This document shows, one piece after another, positions 8,372 through 18,460 of a DNA stretch of 64,000 nt (within the stretch, counting starts at the first letter, position 1; each line of letters begins with the position of its first letter). Where the stretch lies: assembly GCF_000765695.2 (NCBI RefSeq), contig NZ_JRPB02000003.1, forward strand, positions 124,001 to 188,000, written 5' to 3'. Both the position numbers and the translations under genes were made by a program. Under the pieces are notes generated by a model, which did not search any database, was not told the origin of the DNA, and was given only the letters and a program-made list of their open reading frames with translations. The DNA comes from Helicobacter sp. MIT 11-5569 (GTDB lineage: Bacteria > Campylobacterota > Campylobacteria > Campylobacterales > Helicobacteraceae).

Positions 8372-9430
8372 TTAAAGCCAATCTTTAAAATTGCTTGCAA
8401 CAAAATCGGTAAAAGGCAAGATTTTATAAGGCATACCCAAATGCTCTCCGCTTGCTTTTTGGTTTAAAGAAAGGATTAATAAGGAATCGCAAAATTCCCT
8501 TTCCTTGCCAAGTTTGCTAAGGCGTGATTGTAATGTTTGTGTGAAAGGCGCACAAAGGATTCCAAGCGATAAAGAAGGAATATAAAAGTCGAGTTTATCG
8601 GTATAAAAAAATTCCACTTTAAAATGATAAAGTAATTCTAAAAACACCATATTTTCAAAAAGCAGATTAAAATTGCGTTCAAAAGAAACAGCGTTTTTTA
8701 GTGTGAAATCCCAAAAATAAAGTTTTTTTGGCGAGGAAACGTGTTCAAATTTCTCTAGCCAAAATAGGATTCCACTTTCTTGTAAGAATTGACAATATGC
8801 GTAAAATCTGTCTTTTGAAAGCTTGCCTTCTTTTTTTAGTTTTGTGTAAATTTGATAGGGCGAAACTTTTTGTCCTAAGTGCAAAATGAGATTCCGCAAT
8901 ATCCAAAAATTCATAGAATCTAATGCGATTGCTCTTAAAAACTCTCCCTTTTTTTGTCCATTTAAATTTTCAAATAAATTTCCAAATTTCAAATATTGTG
9001 TGAGTGCGTCTTCTTGTGAAATTTTACGCATTAAAAGAAATTCGTTAAAAGTAATAGGAGGCATTTGTATGTTATGAAAATTTGCATAAGGAGTATTAGA
9101 AATTATGAGCAAAAAAGATAAAGAAGGGAGTTGGGGAAGTGTGATAGAGGGGTTAAAATTATCAATGATTAATAGATTGATATTTTGCTCTTTGATAAAG
9201 GAATCTAGTCCTTTTAAATCTTTTAGTGGATTTAGACGTGTATCGTTGCAATCGATATAGAGTTTTTTAAATGTGTTAAATTGTGGTTGGTTAAAATAGT
9301 GTAGAACAAAGTTTGTTTTTCCGATTCCATTTGCTCCATAAAGGCAAGTTTTATTTTGTAATTCTAGGCAAATTTGCCTATGGAATCGAAAGCTTAACTT
9401 AGGATAAGATTCTAGGATTTTTTCTAGCAT
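8372..9430 (-). CDS. AAA ATPase of the DUF4143-like type, conserved hypothetical
   Basis: A 352-residue cytoplasmic protein with Walker A GANGIGKT near residues 34-41 and a Walker B-like LLIIDNF near 88-94, then an EFLLMRKIS segment and a C-terminal half like the nuclease-fold domain of DUF4143/archaeal-type ATPases. Such proteins are common, often single-copy, and their role is unknown. It starts at ATG 9430, diverging from pyrG. Its leader forms a hairpin (9433-9447) with AAAGG in the loop just before the ATG, and a TATAAT box lies upstream at 9466-9461. There is no neighbouring gene with a linked function. Confidence 0.7.
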   Translation of the reverse strand: MLEKILESYPKLSFRFHRQICLELQNKTCLYGANGIGKTNFVLHYFNQPQFNTFKKLYIDCNDTRLNPLKDLKGLDSFIKEQNINLLIIDNFNPSITLPQLPSLSFLLIISNTPYANFHNIQMPPITFNEFLLMRKISQEDALTQYLKFGNLFENLNGQKKGEFLRAIALDSMNFWILRNLILHLGQKVSPYQIYTKLKKEGKLSKDRFYAYCQFLQESGILFWLEKFEHVSSPKKLYFWDFTLKNAVSFERNFNLLFENMVFLELLYHFKVEFFYTDKLDFYIPSLSLGILCAPFTQTLQSRLSKLGKEREFCDSLLILSLNQKASGEHLGMPYKILPFTDFVASNFKDWL

Positions 9431-9460
9431 TGTTTGCCTTTGGCAAAATTTTATCTCAAA

Positions 9461-9466
9461 ATTATA
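9461..9466 (-). promoter_or_regulatory. -10 box TATAAT for the ATPase gene
   Basis: TATAAT read on the minus strand, about 30 bases upstream of the ATG at 9430, in the divergent region shared with pyrG. Confidence 0.55.
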
Positions 9467-9513
9467 GCAGGATTCTATATCTGTTAAAAAGCAAAAATGA
9501 AGTTGCCAAAAAG

Positions 9514-9519
9514 TATAAT
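9514..9519 (+). promoter_or_regulatory. -10 box TATAAT for pyrG
   Basis: AAGTATAATGCG lies 27 bases before the pyrG ATG at 9547, with a start site expected near 9526. Confidence 0.6.
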
Positions 9520-9546
9520 GCGCTTTTTACATCTGCGAGGTTATTT

Positions 9547-11187
9547 ATGACAAAGTTTGAAACAAAATATATTTTTGTAACAGGTGGTGTGTTAAGTTCA
9601 TTGGGCAAAGGAATCACTTCATCATCTCTTGCGACACTTTTAAAGCATTCTGGTTTTAAGGTTGGAATTTTAAAAATTGACCCTTATATTAATGTAGACC
9701 CAGGAACGATGAGCCCGCTAGAACATGGAGAAGTTTTTGTAACGCATGATGGCGCAGAAACGGATTTGGATATTGGGCATTATGAGAGATTTTTAAATAT
9801 GAATTTCTCAAGTAAAAATAACTTCACAACAGGACAAGTGTATTTAAGTGTAATAGAGCGAGAGCGAAAAGGGGGATATTTAGGAAAAACAATCCAAGTG
9901 ATTCCGCATATTGTTGATGAAATCAAACGCAGAATCCGTCTTGCAGGAGAAGAAAATGAAATTTTAGTTGTGGAGCTTGGAGGGACGGTTGGAGATATTG
10001 AAGGCTTACCATTTTTAGAGGCAATGCGTGAAATGAAGCATGAATATGGAATGGAAAGAGTTATAAGCTTGCATGTAACTTTGATTCCTTTAATCCGTGC
10101 CGCAGGAGAGCTAAAGACAAAACCCACACAACATAGCGTGCAAGAGCTTAGACGTATAGGAATCACACCGCAGATTATTATCGCACGCACAGAAAAAGAG
10201 ATTCCAAAAGAGCTTAAAAGTAAGCTTTCTATGAGTTGCGATGTGGATTATGATTGTGTGATAACAGCACAAGATGCAAAAAGTATTTACCAAATGCCTA
10301 TTAATTTCTTAAAAGAAGGTATTTTAGCACCGATTGCTAGGTTTTTAAAGTTGCCTGAATTTAGCCCAGATATGAAAGAATGGGATTTGCTAGTAAAGCA
10401 GATTTTAGCTCCACAAAATGCAGTAAAAATTGCTTTTGTAGGGAAATATTTAAGGCTTAAAGAATCCTATAAATCACTGATTGAAGCCTTAATCCACGCA
10501 GGGGCAAATCTTGATACAAAAGTTGATATTCAATGGATTGATAGTGAGGAGCTAGAAAAAAATGAAGAAGCGTTAGAGCAGTTAAAATATGTAGATGGAA
10601 TCTTAGTTCCCGGTGGTTTTGGAGAGCGTGGAGTTATAGGAAAAATGCAAGCAATTACTTATGCTAGAGAAAATAAGATTCCATTTTTGGGGATTTGTCT
10701 AGGAATGCAACTTGCAATTTTAGAGTATTGTCGCAATGTTTTAGGGATAAAAGAGGCAGATTCTATGGAGTTTAATCCTAAGGCAAAAGAGCCTGCAATT
10801 TATTTGATTGAAAACTTTATCGACCAAGCAGGAAATGCACAAATTAGGACGCATACTTCGCCAATGGGAGGCACGATGCGCTTAGGGGAGTATGAATGCC
10901 AAACAAAAAATGGTAGCAAACTTCAAGCAGCATATAAGGGGCAAAAAGTTGTTAAAGAACGTCATAGACACCGCTACGAAGCAAATCCAAAATATAGAGA
11001 AGCATTAGAAAAGCAAGGTATGATAATTAGCGGAGAGAGTAATGGGCTTATTGAAGCAATTGAGCTAAAGAATCATCCATGGTTTGTTGCAGTGCAATTT
11101 CACCCAGAATTTACTTCAAGATTGCAAGCTCCAAATTGTGTAATTTTAGAGTTTATTAAACAATCTCTTAATGCTTTGCGTCCTTAA
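9547..11187 (+). CDS. pyrG: CTP synthase
   Basis: Makes CTP from UTP, ATP and glutamine, the last step of pyrimidine nucleotide synthesis. The start is ATG 9547, behind a TATAAT box and a GAGG; the longer open frame to 9430 has no coding support, and [16 protein letters not shown] is the normal family N-terminus. The 546-residue protein has the synthetase domain (P-loop region [10 protein letters not shown], residues about 13-22) and a C-terminal class I glutamine amidotransferase domain with GICLGMQ (nucleophile Cys near 381) and the HPEF histidine-glutamate pair near 522. Length is standard. recJ follows after 9 bases, so the two form an operon. Confidence 0.97.
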   Translation: MTKFETKYIFVTGGVLSSLGKGITSSSLATLLKHSGFKVGILKIDPYINVDPGTMSPLEHGEVFVTHDGAETDLDIGHYERFLNMNFSSKNNFTTGQVYLSVIERERKGGYLGKTIQVIPHIVDEIKRRIRLAGEENEILVVELGGTVGDIEGLPFLEAMREMKHEYGMERVISLHVTLIPLIRAAGELKTKPTQHSVQELRRIGITPQIIIARTEKEIPKELKSKLSMSCDVDYDCVITAQDAKSIYQMPINFLKEGILAPIARFLKLPEFSPDMKEWDLLVKQILAPQNAVKIAFVGKYLRLKESYKSLIEALIHAGANLDTKVDIQWIDSEELEKNEEALEQLKYVDGILVPGGFGERGVIGKMQAITYARENKIPFLGICLGMQLAILEYCRNVLGIKEADSMEFNPKAKEPAIYLIENFIDQAGNAQIRTHTSPMGGTMRLGEYECQTKNGSKLQAAYKGQKVVKERHRHRYEANPKYREALEKQGMIISGESNGLIEAIELKNHPWFVAVQFHPEFTSRLQAPNCVILEFIKQSLNALRP

Positions 11188-11196
11188 GGAAATTTT

Positions 11197-12774
11197 GTGA
11201 TTCCACATTTACCAAAACTTGATTTTAAAGCTGTGGAATCACTTTTGCAACAACGTTTTGTTGATGAAAAGATTAAGCGGTTAAAAGATTTACCAAATCC
11301 TGATAGTCTTTGTAATCTTATAGTAATCGCAGAACGCATAAAAGCTGCGATTCAAGAACAAAAGCGTATTGTTGTTGTGGGGGATTATGATGTTGATGGT
11401 GTTGTCTCTTGCGCAATTCTTTATGAATTTTTCAAAAAGATTCATTATCCGATACAAGTTGAGATTCCAAATCGTTTTAGTGATGGCTATGGGCTTTCAA
11501 AATCTGTTGTTGCGCGTTTGGATTGTGATGTGATTATCACGGTAGATAATGGGATTAATGCAGTTGAGGTTGCGCAAATCTGCAAAGATAAAGGGATTGA
11601 GCTACTCATTACAGACCACCACACGCCCCAAGAGATTCTACCTAATGCTTTAATCTGCAATCCTAAGCTTTCAAGCAGTTTTCCTGAACCTGAAATTTGC
11701 GGGGCTTGTGTAGCGTGGTATCTTTGTGCTGCTTTGAAACAAGTATTGAATGTTGATATTGCAATGGTGGAATTTTTAGACTTATTAGCATTAGCAATTG
11801 TTAGTGATGTTATGCCTTTGCGAGGAATGAATCGCGTGTTGTTAAAAAAAGGTTTAGAAGTGCTTAAACAAAGTAAAAGACTAGCATTTATGCATCTAAA
11901 AGAGCAGTTTTGTAAATATCATATTGATACACAACTCATTAGTTATTATATTGCTCCTTTGTTAAATTGCGCTGGGAGAATGGATAGCGCAATGCTTGCT
12001 TATACATTTTTAATAGAGAAAAATAAAGAGCATTCTAAAGCCTTATTAGAGCAACTTTTGGCGATTAATACGGAGAGAAAAACTCTGCAAAATACAATGT
12101 ATGCAGAAGCTAAAGCAATGTTTTGCGCACAAGAAAACCATACAGAGATTCCTTTTGTTTTGGTTTATAATCCAAGTTGGCATGAAGGAATTGTTGGAAT
12201 TATTGCAGCGCGTTTGAGTGAAGAGTTTATAAAACCTTGTGTTGCACTAACGCAAAAAGATGGAATCTTAAAAGGCAGTATGCGTTCATCGCATATAGAT
12301 TGTATGGAAGTTTTAGAAAGTGCAAAAGAGTATTTGTGTGCTTTTGGGGGGCATTTTGGAGCAGCTGGACTTAGTTTAAAGCAAGAATCTTTAGAGCTGT
12401 TTAAGCAAGCTTTAGAGCGTTTTAGATATGTGCAAGTTAAAGAGGATTCTACTTTCAACAAAACATTGGGATATTTGCCTTTAGGTGCTATTGATTCTAA
12501 ATTTTTTGCAATGGTGCAGAGCTTTGCGCCTTTTGGTCATGCAAATACGATTCCAAAGTTTTGCGTGCAAGCAAAGATTATTAACATACGTTATTTTGGC
12601 ACAGGACATAGTCAATTAAAATTAAAAGAAGGAAAGAGTATTTGCAATGCGTTTGTATTTAACACAGATTTAAGAGAAGCGCAAGGCAAGGAGATTGCTT
12701 GTATTTATACTTTGCAATGGGATAAATACAAGCAAGATGTTGTTCTCTATCTTGAATATTATACTTTTCTATAA
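11197..12774 (+). CDS. recJ: Single-stranded-DNA-specific 5'-3' exonuclease RecJ
   Basis: Exonuclease acting on single-stranded DNA in recombinational and mismatch repair. The GTG start at 11197 follows AAGGAAATTTT. DHH phosphoesterase motifs are present: DYDVDG (D64, D66, D68), VDNG near 117, DHH at 140-142, and the DHHA1 segment GGHFGAAGLS near 388. With 525 residues it has the short form usual in Campylobacterota. Its 3' end overlaps the convergent RND permease gene by 16 bases with no room for a terminator, so the two transcripts would run into each other. Confidence 0.95.
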   Translation: MIPHLPKLDFKAVESLLQQRFVDEKIKRLKDLPNPDSLCNLIVIAERIKAAIQEQKRIVVVGDYDVDGVVSCAILYEFFKKIHYPIQVEIPNRFSDGYGLSKSVVARLDCDVIITVDNGINAVEVAQICKDKGIELLITDHHTPQEILPNALICNPKLSSSFPEPEICGACVAWYLCAALKQVLNVDIAMVEFLDLLALAIVSDVMPLRGMNRVLLKKGLEVLKQSKRLAFMHLKEQFCKYHIDTQLISYYIAPLLNCAGRMDSAMLAYTFLIEKNKEHSKALLEQLLAINTERKTLQNTMYAEAKAMFCAQENHTEIPFVLVYNPSWHEGIVGIIAARLSEEFIKPCVALTQKDGILKGSMRSSHIDCMEVLESAKEYLCAFGGHFGAAGLSLKQESLELFKQALERFRYVQVKEDSTFNKTLGYLPLGAIDSKFFAMVQSFAPFGHANTIPKFCVQAKIINIRYFGTGHSQLKLKEGKSICNAFVFNTDLREAQGKEIACIYTLQWDKYKQDVVLYLEYYTFL

Positions 12775-15221
12775 AGGCTGTGCAATAAAGCAGGAAGCAA
12801 AATAAGCGCACTTGAGAGCATTAGTAGCATTACAAGTGTTGTAAGGAATCCAAAATAAATTGTGGGGATAAAATTGCTACTCATCATCATACAAAAGCCA
12901 ACAACAATAATAAGTGTCGTGTAATACATCGCATTTCCAATAGAGCTATGGGAATTTAGAATCGCTTGTTGTAGAGAGTTCGTTTTGATTTCTGCGCTAA
13001 AGCGGTGGATATAGTGAATCACATCATCAACGCCAATTCCAAGCGCAATTGCAGCAATCGTAACTCCCATTAAATCAAGTGGAATCCCGCTAACTCCTAA
13101 GATTCCAAAGATTGTGCCAAGTGGAATGAGATTTGTAAGAAGCGCGATAAAGGCAAGTTTTAGGCTTCTAAAAATCACAATAAAGACTAGAAAAATCACA
13201 CCAATCACAAAACTTAGTGTATCAACTTGAGAGGTGATAAGGTTTTGCAGAAGATTGTTATACAAAACCATTGCACCATTGATTTCAATGCTAACTTCTT
13301 CATCTTGCAAGAGATTGTGTAAATCTTGTTTGATTTGTGCGATAAAGGTGTTGCGTTCTAAATTTGGATTAGAATCAAAAGTGCGCAAAGAAAAATGCAA
13401 TTGATTTTTCTCTAAATTTGCATAAGGGATAAAAAGCTGCGCCTTAAGCTCCGGTGAGACATTTTTATACAAAAAAGCAATCGTAAAATCATCTGCACCA
13501 ATGCCAAGATTATCAAGAAGCATTGCTAGGCTATGCAAGCTTAAGATTGAGCCAATGTAGGGATTTGTTTGCAAATAAGTATGCACAAGTTTAGCAATGC
13601 GGAGTTTTTGACTATCAAACCAATAAATATCTTGCGATTCTAACGCTTCAAATTCTGCTTCAAAATCATTTGTCGCATTTTCCTTTTTTTCTTCTTTTTT
13701 GGGAAAAGTTACAAGAATATCTAAAGGCACGGTTCCACCTAATTCTTTATCAATCTTTAATAAGCCTTGCTTGATTGCGCTAGAATCTTTAAAATAATTC
13801 ACAAAGCTATTTTCGACCTTTAAATGTTGTATTCCATAAATGCTAAATAGGACACAAAATAGGGCAATCGCATAGATTGTTTTTGGTTTTTTTATGGCGT
13901 AATTTGCGCAAAAGCGTAAAAAGGATTCTTGTTTTGAGGGGAGTTTGGCGACTTTTTTGGGTTTTGGAAGCAGAGATAAAATGCTAGCAAATAATACAAA
14001 AGTAAAAATTAGTGCCACACTAACCCCAAGGCTCATTACGATTCCTAAATGAATAATGGGCAAAATATTAGAATAGATAAGGCTTAAAAAGCCAATCATT
14101 GTAGTTAGCACAGCAAAGAAACTTGGCATTTGCTTACCAATAAGTGTAGCATATAGCAGGCTTTTTTGTGTTGCTTTTGGGAATTTTTCATAAAATTCTA
14201 AATACGCTACGATTAAATGCACAACCAAAGAAACATTAATAATAAGTAGCAAAGAAACATAATTTGAGGAAACAACGGTGATTTGATAACCTAGTGCTGC
14301 AAAGATTCCGCTACTTACCACAAGAGTGAAAAAACAGATTCCAAGTGTTAGTGCGACAAATTGCCAACTTCTAAAAAAAATCCATAACATAAAAGCTAAA
14401 ATGACGCTAAGAAGTGTCCCATAAGTGATTAAATCTGATTTGACATAAGCAATCATATCGCTAGCAATAAGTGTGATTCCGCCTATTTCTAGTCCTTCGT
14501 ATTGATTTTGCAAAGCTTTTAAAGCGGCAATAGCAGAATCATTTTGGGCTTGTAATCTTTTTTTCTCAAGGGTGATGAGTTGTTGGTATTCTTCTTTTTC
14601 AAAAGCAGAATTTGCGGTGTTTTTTAGGGTTTTTAGCTCCACTAAACGCGGATTACTTGCTAGATTAATAATGATTCCAGCAGTTTTAGAATCTTTTGAA
14701 ATTAAATTTTGCAAGAAAAAGGAATGGTTTAGAATCTCTTTTTTTGCAAGCTCTAAATCCACTTCTTGAGAAAGCAATGTTGGGTTGCGTTTTAGAGTTT
14801 CTTGCAAATCTAAATTTGGCACACTTTTAAGCAAAGGTGCATTTAGAATGCTTAGCACACTTTCAACTTGTGGAATCGCTTTTAAATCCGCGCTAAGCTC
14901 TTTTAGGGTTTCTAAGGAATCTTGAGTAAAAACATTGCCACTTTTTGGAGTGTAAGCAAGAATCAAAAAATCCTTAGTAGAATAGTCTTCTAAGAGTGAT
15001 TCATAAGTCTTGAAATCTTTGTCATTTTCTAAGATTAAGCTATCAGAGCTTGCGTCAATAGGAAGTTTTAATGCAGAGATTCCAAAAAGAATAAAAAATA
15101 CAATACAGATTCCAAGAGTAACTTTTGGAGAGTGTAAAATTATCTTATAGAAGCGTGAAAAAAGGCGTGCTAGCAACTCTTGAAGTTTGAAAACGCTATT
15201 TTGCTTCAAAGGAAATTTCAC
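12759..15221 (-). CDS. RND-superfamily (MMPL-type) permease linked to the Mla genes
   Basis: Large inner-membrane transporter, 820 residues, with two repeats of one helix, a large periplasmic loop and five helices: the first helix at about 30-52 and the second half opening after PKTIYAIALF near 450. The sequence GIGVDDVIHYIHRF near 745 is the conserved RND/SSD segment. Start is a GTG at 15221 overlapping mlaC; later in-frame TTG codons are possible. It lies behind mlaA and mlaC, as in the Campylobacter cluster I recall as Cj1371-1373. It may take the place of the MlaFEDB ABC transporter in moving phospholipid between membranes; that function is inferred from gene order. Confidence 0.85.
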   Translation of the reverse strand: MKFPLKQNSVFKLQELLARLFSRFYKIILHSPKVTLGICIVFFILFGISALKLPIDASSDSLILENDKDFKTYESLLEDYSTKDFLILAYTPKSGNVFTQDSLETLKELSADLKAIPQVESVLSILNAPLLKSVPNLDLQETLKRNPTLLSQEVDLELAKKEILNHSFFLQNLISKDSKTAGIIINLASNPRLVELKTLKNTANSAFEKEEYQQLITLEKKRLQAQNDSAIAALKALQNQYEGLEIGGITLIASDMIAYVKSDLITYGTLLSVILAFMLWIFFRSWQFVALTLGICFFTLVVSSGIFAALGYQITVVSSNYVSLLLIINVSLVVHLIVAYLEFYEKFPKATQKSLLYATLIGKQMPSFFAVLTTMIGFLSLIYSNILPIIHLGIVMSLGVSVALIFTFVLFASILSLLPKPKKVAKLPSKQESFLRFCANYAIKKPKTIYAIALFCVLFSIYGIQHLKVENSFVNYFKDSSAIKQGLLKIDKELGGTVPLDILVTFPKKEEKKENATNDFEAEFEALESQDIYWFDSQKLRIAKLVHTYLQTNPYIGSILSLHSLAMLLDNLGIGADDFTIAFLYKNVSPELKAQLFIPYANLEKNQLHFSLRTFDSNPNLERNTFIAQIKQDLHNLLQDEEVSIEINGAMVLYNNLLQNLITSQVDTLSFVIGVIFLVFIVIFRSLKLAFIALLTNLIPLGTIFGILGVSGIPLDLMGVTIAAIALGIGVDDVIHYIHRFSAEIKTNSLQQAILNSHSSIGNAMYYTTLIIVVGFCMMMSSNFIPTIYFGFLTTLVMLLMLSSALILLPALLHSLYRKV

Positions 15222-15825
15222 TCTGCAAACTATTTAGCAATGTGTTAAAATCAGATTTTGCCAAAATATCACTAAATTGCGAACGATAAGTTTGGATAAT
15301 ACTAATTCCCAAAATATCTACATCATAGATTTTCCAATCCCCATTGTTGTCGTGAAATTTGAAAATAATGTAGTTTATCTTGCCATCTAAAACCATAGAA
15401 GTTTTGAGATTGTAGCGATTAGGTTTTGGTTTCTCGCCACCGACAACCTCTATTTTTTCATCTTTGTAGAGTTTTAGTTTATCTGTAAAGCTTTTTTTGA
15501 GATTCTGCTCAAATGCTTTAGTGTATTCTATTTGTTGGGCTTGTGATAATGCTTTATATTCTTTGGATAAAGAAAGCTGCGCCATAAGAGAATAATCAAA
15601 AATAGAATCAAAGAGTGCAAAAATTTCTTTGGAAATTTGTTCTGCTTGTGCGTTAGAAATTGTGGAATCTTTATTGCCGCTTGTTGTTTTTTGCAAAATT
15701 GCAAGAGTTTGCTGGATATTTTTTTGCATTGTGTTATCAATCTCCCCAAACTCTAGCCCAAAAACAAAACAAGAGGAGATGCTAACAAGTAATAAAATTT
15801 TTAGAAGAAATTTTGAAGTCTTCAT
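15196..15825 (-). CDS. mlaC: Periplasmic phospholipid-binding protein MlaC (Ttg2D family)
   Basis: Soluble periplasmic carrier that shuttles phospholipid between the outer-membrane MlaA complex and an inner-membrane transporter. The 209-residue precursor has a signal peptide (residues 1-23, ending FVFG) and the MlaC fold segments: FDYSLMAQLSLSKEYKALS near 72-90, then VVGGEKPKPNRYNLKTSMV near 128 and DWKIYDVDILGISIIQTYR near 162, the family signature. It follows mlaA by 8 bases and overlaps the RND permease gene, which supports a single transport unit. Confidence 0.9.
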   Translation of the reverse strand: MKTSKFLLKILLLVSISSCFVFGLEFGEIDNTMQKNIQQTLAILQKTTSGNKDSTISNAQAEQISKEIFALFDSIFDYSLMAQLSLSKEYKALSQAQQIEYTKAFEQNLKKSFTDKLKLYKDEKIEVVGGEKPKPNRYNLKTSMVLDGKINYIIFKFHDNNGDWKIYDVDILGISIIQTYRSQFSDILAKSDFNTLLNSLQSEISFEAK

Positions 15826-15833
15826 AATTGTCC

Positions 15834-16583
15834 TTATTTTTCTGAGATTAATGCTGCGCGTCTTTGTTCATAAGAATCGCGGAATAAAAGATAGCTATCT
15901 AAAGAATCTTGATACATAGAATCTAAAGTTGCTTTATGCCGTGCTACATAGTTTCCAAATCCGATTGTATCGACTGCAAATGCCGCTTTGGCAGGTTTGA
16001 GATAGTTTGTAGGAGAGGCGAGGGCATTTAAAGGGAGGGCAATAATATCACGCAAATTGCTTGGTCCAAGAATTGGTAAAGTCAAGTGAAATCCTCCACC
16101 TATTCCCCATTTACCAAAGGTGATTCCAAAGTCGTTATGATGAGAATATAAGTTATTTTCTGAAGCAATATCAAAAAATCCTAAAATCCCAGCAGTAGAA
16201 TTAAGCATAAAACGACCTAATTCATCCATTGCGCCTTTAGGCTCTCCAGCAAGCAAAATCGCAAGGAATCTCACAGGGGCTGCAAGATTATCAAAAAAGT
16301 TATAAAGCCCAATTCTTAGTCCAAGCGGTGTAATGAAATTATAAGCGTCCAAAATAGGGCTCATTACATAATTATAAAATCCCCAATTTACATTGTGCAT
16401 CCAGCGATTATAGCTTATCAAAGGATCATTAATAGCTAAGGAAGTAGAATATTCTTCTTCAAAATCATTTAATATATCCTTTTCTTGAGCATGGGTTAGC
16501 ACAGAGTTTAGTTGTAAGTCTTGCGCGTTTAAGAAAGTAAAAGACATTGCAAAGAAAAAAACTAAAATGAAAACTAATCGCAT
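15834..16583 (-). CDS. mlaA: Outer-membrane lipid-asymmetry protein MlaA (VacJ family)
   Basis: MlaA removes phospholipid from the outer leaflet of the outer membrane and passes it to MlaC. The 249-residue precursor has a signal peptide ending near NAQ (residues 19-21) and the family core: DPLISYNRWMHNVNWGFYNYV, LAILLAGEPKGAMDELGRFMLNSTAG (about 110-135) and the GKWGIGGGFHLTLPILGPSNLRD segment (about 156-180). Unlike the E. coli protein there is no cysteine at the signal-peptide end, so it would not be lipidated. It follows dxs by 11 bases in the same transcript. Confidence 0.9.
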   Translation of the reverse strand: MRLVFILVFFFAMSFTFLNAQDLQLNSVLTHAQEKDILNDFEEEYSTSLAINDPLISYNRWMHNVNWGFYNYVMSPILDAYNFITPLGLRIGLYNFFDNLAAPVRFLAILLAGEPKGAMDELGRFMLNSTAGILGFFDIASENNLYSHHNDFGITFGKWGIGGGFHLTLPILGPSNLRDIIALPLNALASPTNYLKPAKAAFAVDTIGFGNYVARHKATLDSMYQDSLDSYLLFRDSYEQRRAALISEK

Positions 16584-16594
16584 AAATATTCCTT

Positions 16595-18460
16595 TTATAG
16601 GTATTTTAAAATTTGCTGTGTAAGCTGGTGTGTGGTAAATCCTAATTGTTCCTCTATGTCTTCTACTTTTCCATGCGGAATAAAGGAATCTTCAAATTCA
16701 AAAGAATGGATTTTAACTTTAAGGCAATGTTCTTGAGCAAATGCACTAAGAATATGTCCCACACCACCGATTTTTACGCTATCACTAAAGACAAACCAAG
16801 TAGAATGGGATTGCGCTAAATGCAATAGGGATTCCATATCTAAAGGCTTAATAAAACGCAAATCCACTAAAGTCGCGTTAATTCCTTTTTTTTCTAGCTC
16901 TAATAAGCATTGATATGCGCGTCCTACGCCATTACCATATCCAAGCAATAAGATTCCATTTTTATTTTCTTGTAGAATCTCTAATTTTCCATAAGTAAAA
17001 GGAGTGGCTTTAAATGTGTTTTCTAAAAGTTTAAATGCTTTTCTAGGATAGCGAAACGCGCATGGGCTGCTTGAAAAATCTTTTGCAAATTCCACTGCTA
17101 AAGATAGTGTTGCTAAATCGCGCGGTGCAAAGAGTGTGAAATTTGGAATCATATTTAAATAGCTAATATCAAAGATGCCTTGATGAGTTTCTCCATCTTC
17201 TCCTACGATTCCAGCGCGGTCAATCGCGAATTTCACCGGAGTTTTCATAATGCCAACATCGTGGATTAATTGGTCAAAGGCGCGTTGTAGAAATGTGGAA
17301 TAAATCGCCACAAAAGGCTTAAGTCCTTCTTTTGCCAAAGAGCTTGCTTGCGTAGTGGCGTGTTGCTCGGCAATAGCAACATCCCAAAATCTATTAGGAT
17401 ATGCTTTTATGAGTTTGTCTAATCCTGTTCCACTAGGCATTGCAGCAGTGATTCCAACAACACTTGAATCTGTTTTTGCGCATTCTAATAGAGTTGCTGC
17501 GAAAACGGAAGTTGGAGATTCTGTGTTGCTTTTAGTAAGTGTCTTATCGCCTTTTGCTGGGTCAAAAGGGCTAACTCCATGCCATTGCTCTAAATGTCCT
17601 TCTGCTGGAGAATATCCTTTGCCTTTTAGGGTTTGCGCATGCACAATAATAGGTTTTTTTGTATTTTTAGCAAGCGTTAGAGCATCTATGATTTCTTTTA
17701 AATTGTGTCCATCAATTGGTCCAATGTATTCTAAGCCTAATTCTTCAAAGAGAATGCCCGGTGTGATTAGCTTTAAGGATTCTTCAAAACGTTTTGCAAT
17801 ATAAGTTGCATTTGGCATTTTATGAATCGCACTACCAATTCTATTTTTTATTCCTTGGACAAATTTTCCTGCAATAATTTGTGAGAGATATTTGCTAATC
17901 GCCCCGATTGGCTCAGCAATACTCATTTCATTATCATTTAGGATAATAACCATTGGATATTTGCGGTCTCCTAATTCATTGAGTGCTTCATAAGCTAAAC
18001 CTGCACTCATCGCACCATCACCAATAAGAACAACAGGGATTTGTTTGCTTCCTTTTAAACCAAAGGCTTTTGCAGCACCAACTCCTAAAGAAATAGAAGT
18101 AGAGCTATGTCCGGCAATAAAGTAGTCTTGGTTGCTTTCACTTGGTTTTGTAAAACCGCTAATCCCGTCCTTTTGGCGCAGTGTTTCAAAGGAATCCCAA
18201 CGACCAGTTAATAGCTTATGTGCATAGGCTTGATGGCTAACATCAAAGATAAATGGGTCTTTTGGAGAATCAAAAACGCAGTGCATACCAATGATGAGTT
18301 CTACTGCGCCAAGTGTTGAGCTAAGATGCCCCCCATTTTTAGAGACGACTTCTAAGATTCTTTCACGCATAAGTGTAGCAAGTTCATTTAAAGCAGTGAA
18401 GTCCTTTTCCTTTAGCTCTTTTGTATTTAGAATTTCTAAGTATTTTGAATCTAGTGGCAT
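16595..18460 (-). CDS. dxs: 1-deoxy-D-xylulose-5-phosphate synthase
   Basis: First enzyme of the MEP isoprenoid pathway: pyruvate plus glyceraldehyde 3-phosphate gives DXP, with thiamine diphosphate. The 621-residue protein shows GGHLSSTLG near 44-52, the ThDP/Mg motif GDGAMSAG...NDNEMS (about 149-182), and the transketolase pyrimidine domain with AEQHA near 370 and DRAGIVGEDGETHQG. The ATG overlaps the fliH stop by one base. Association of fliF-fliG-fliH-dxs is also found in H. pylori and C. jejuni. Confidence 0.96.
   Translation of the reverse strand: MPLDSKYLEILNTKELKEKDFTALNELATLMRERILEVVSKNGGHLSSTLGAVELIIGMHCVFDSPKDPFIFDVSHQAYAHKLLTGRWDSFETLRQKDGISGFTKPSESNQDYFIAGHSSTSISLGVGAAKAFGLKGSKQIPVVLIGDGAMSAGLAYEALNELGDRKYPMVIILNDNEMSIAEPIGAISKYLSQIIAGKFVQGIKNRIGSAIHKMPNATYIAKRFEESLKLITPGILFEELGLEYIGPIDGHNLKEIIDALTLAKNTKKPIIVHAQTLKGKGYSPAEGHLEQWHGVSPFDPAKGDKTLTKSNTESPTSVFAATLLECAKTDSSVVGITAAMPSGTGLDKLIKAYPNRFWDVAIAEQHATTQASSLAKEGLKPFVAIYSTFLQRAFDQLIHDVGIMKTPVKFAIDRAGIVGEDGETHQGIFDISYLNMIPNFTLFAPRDLATLSLAVEFAKDFSSSPCAFRYPRKAFKLLENTFKATPFTYGKLEILQENKNGILLLGYGNGVGRAYQCLLELEKKGINATLVDLRFIKPLDMESLLHLAQSHSTWFVFSDSVKIGGVGHILSAFAQEHCLKVKIHSFEFEDSFIPHGKVEDIEEQLGFTTHQLTQQILKYL

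Noticed and set aside
9430-9546. N-terminal extension of CTP synthase from 9430
   Set aside because: The stretch contains the promoter and the divergent start; the family N-terminus begins at 9547.
17355-17804. Antisense ORF inside dxs, and similar ones within fliG, fliF, pyrG and recJ
   Set aside because: They are reading-frame shadows of well-supported genes with no independent signals.
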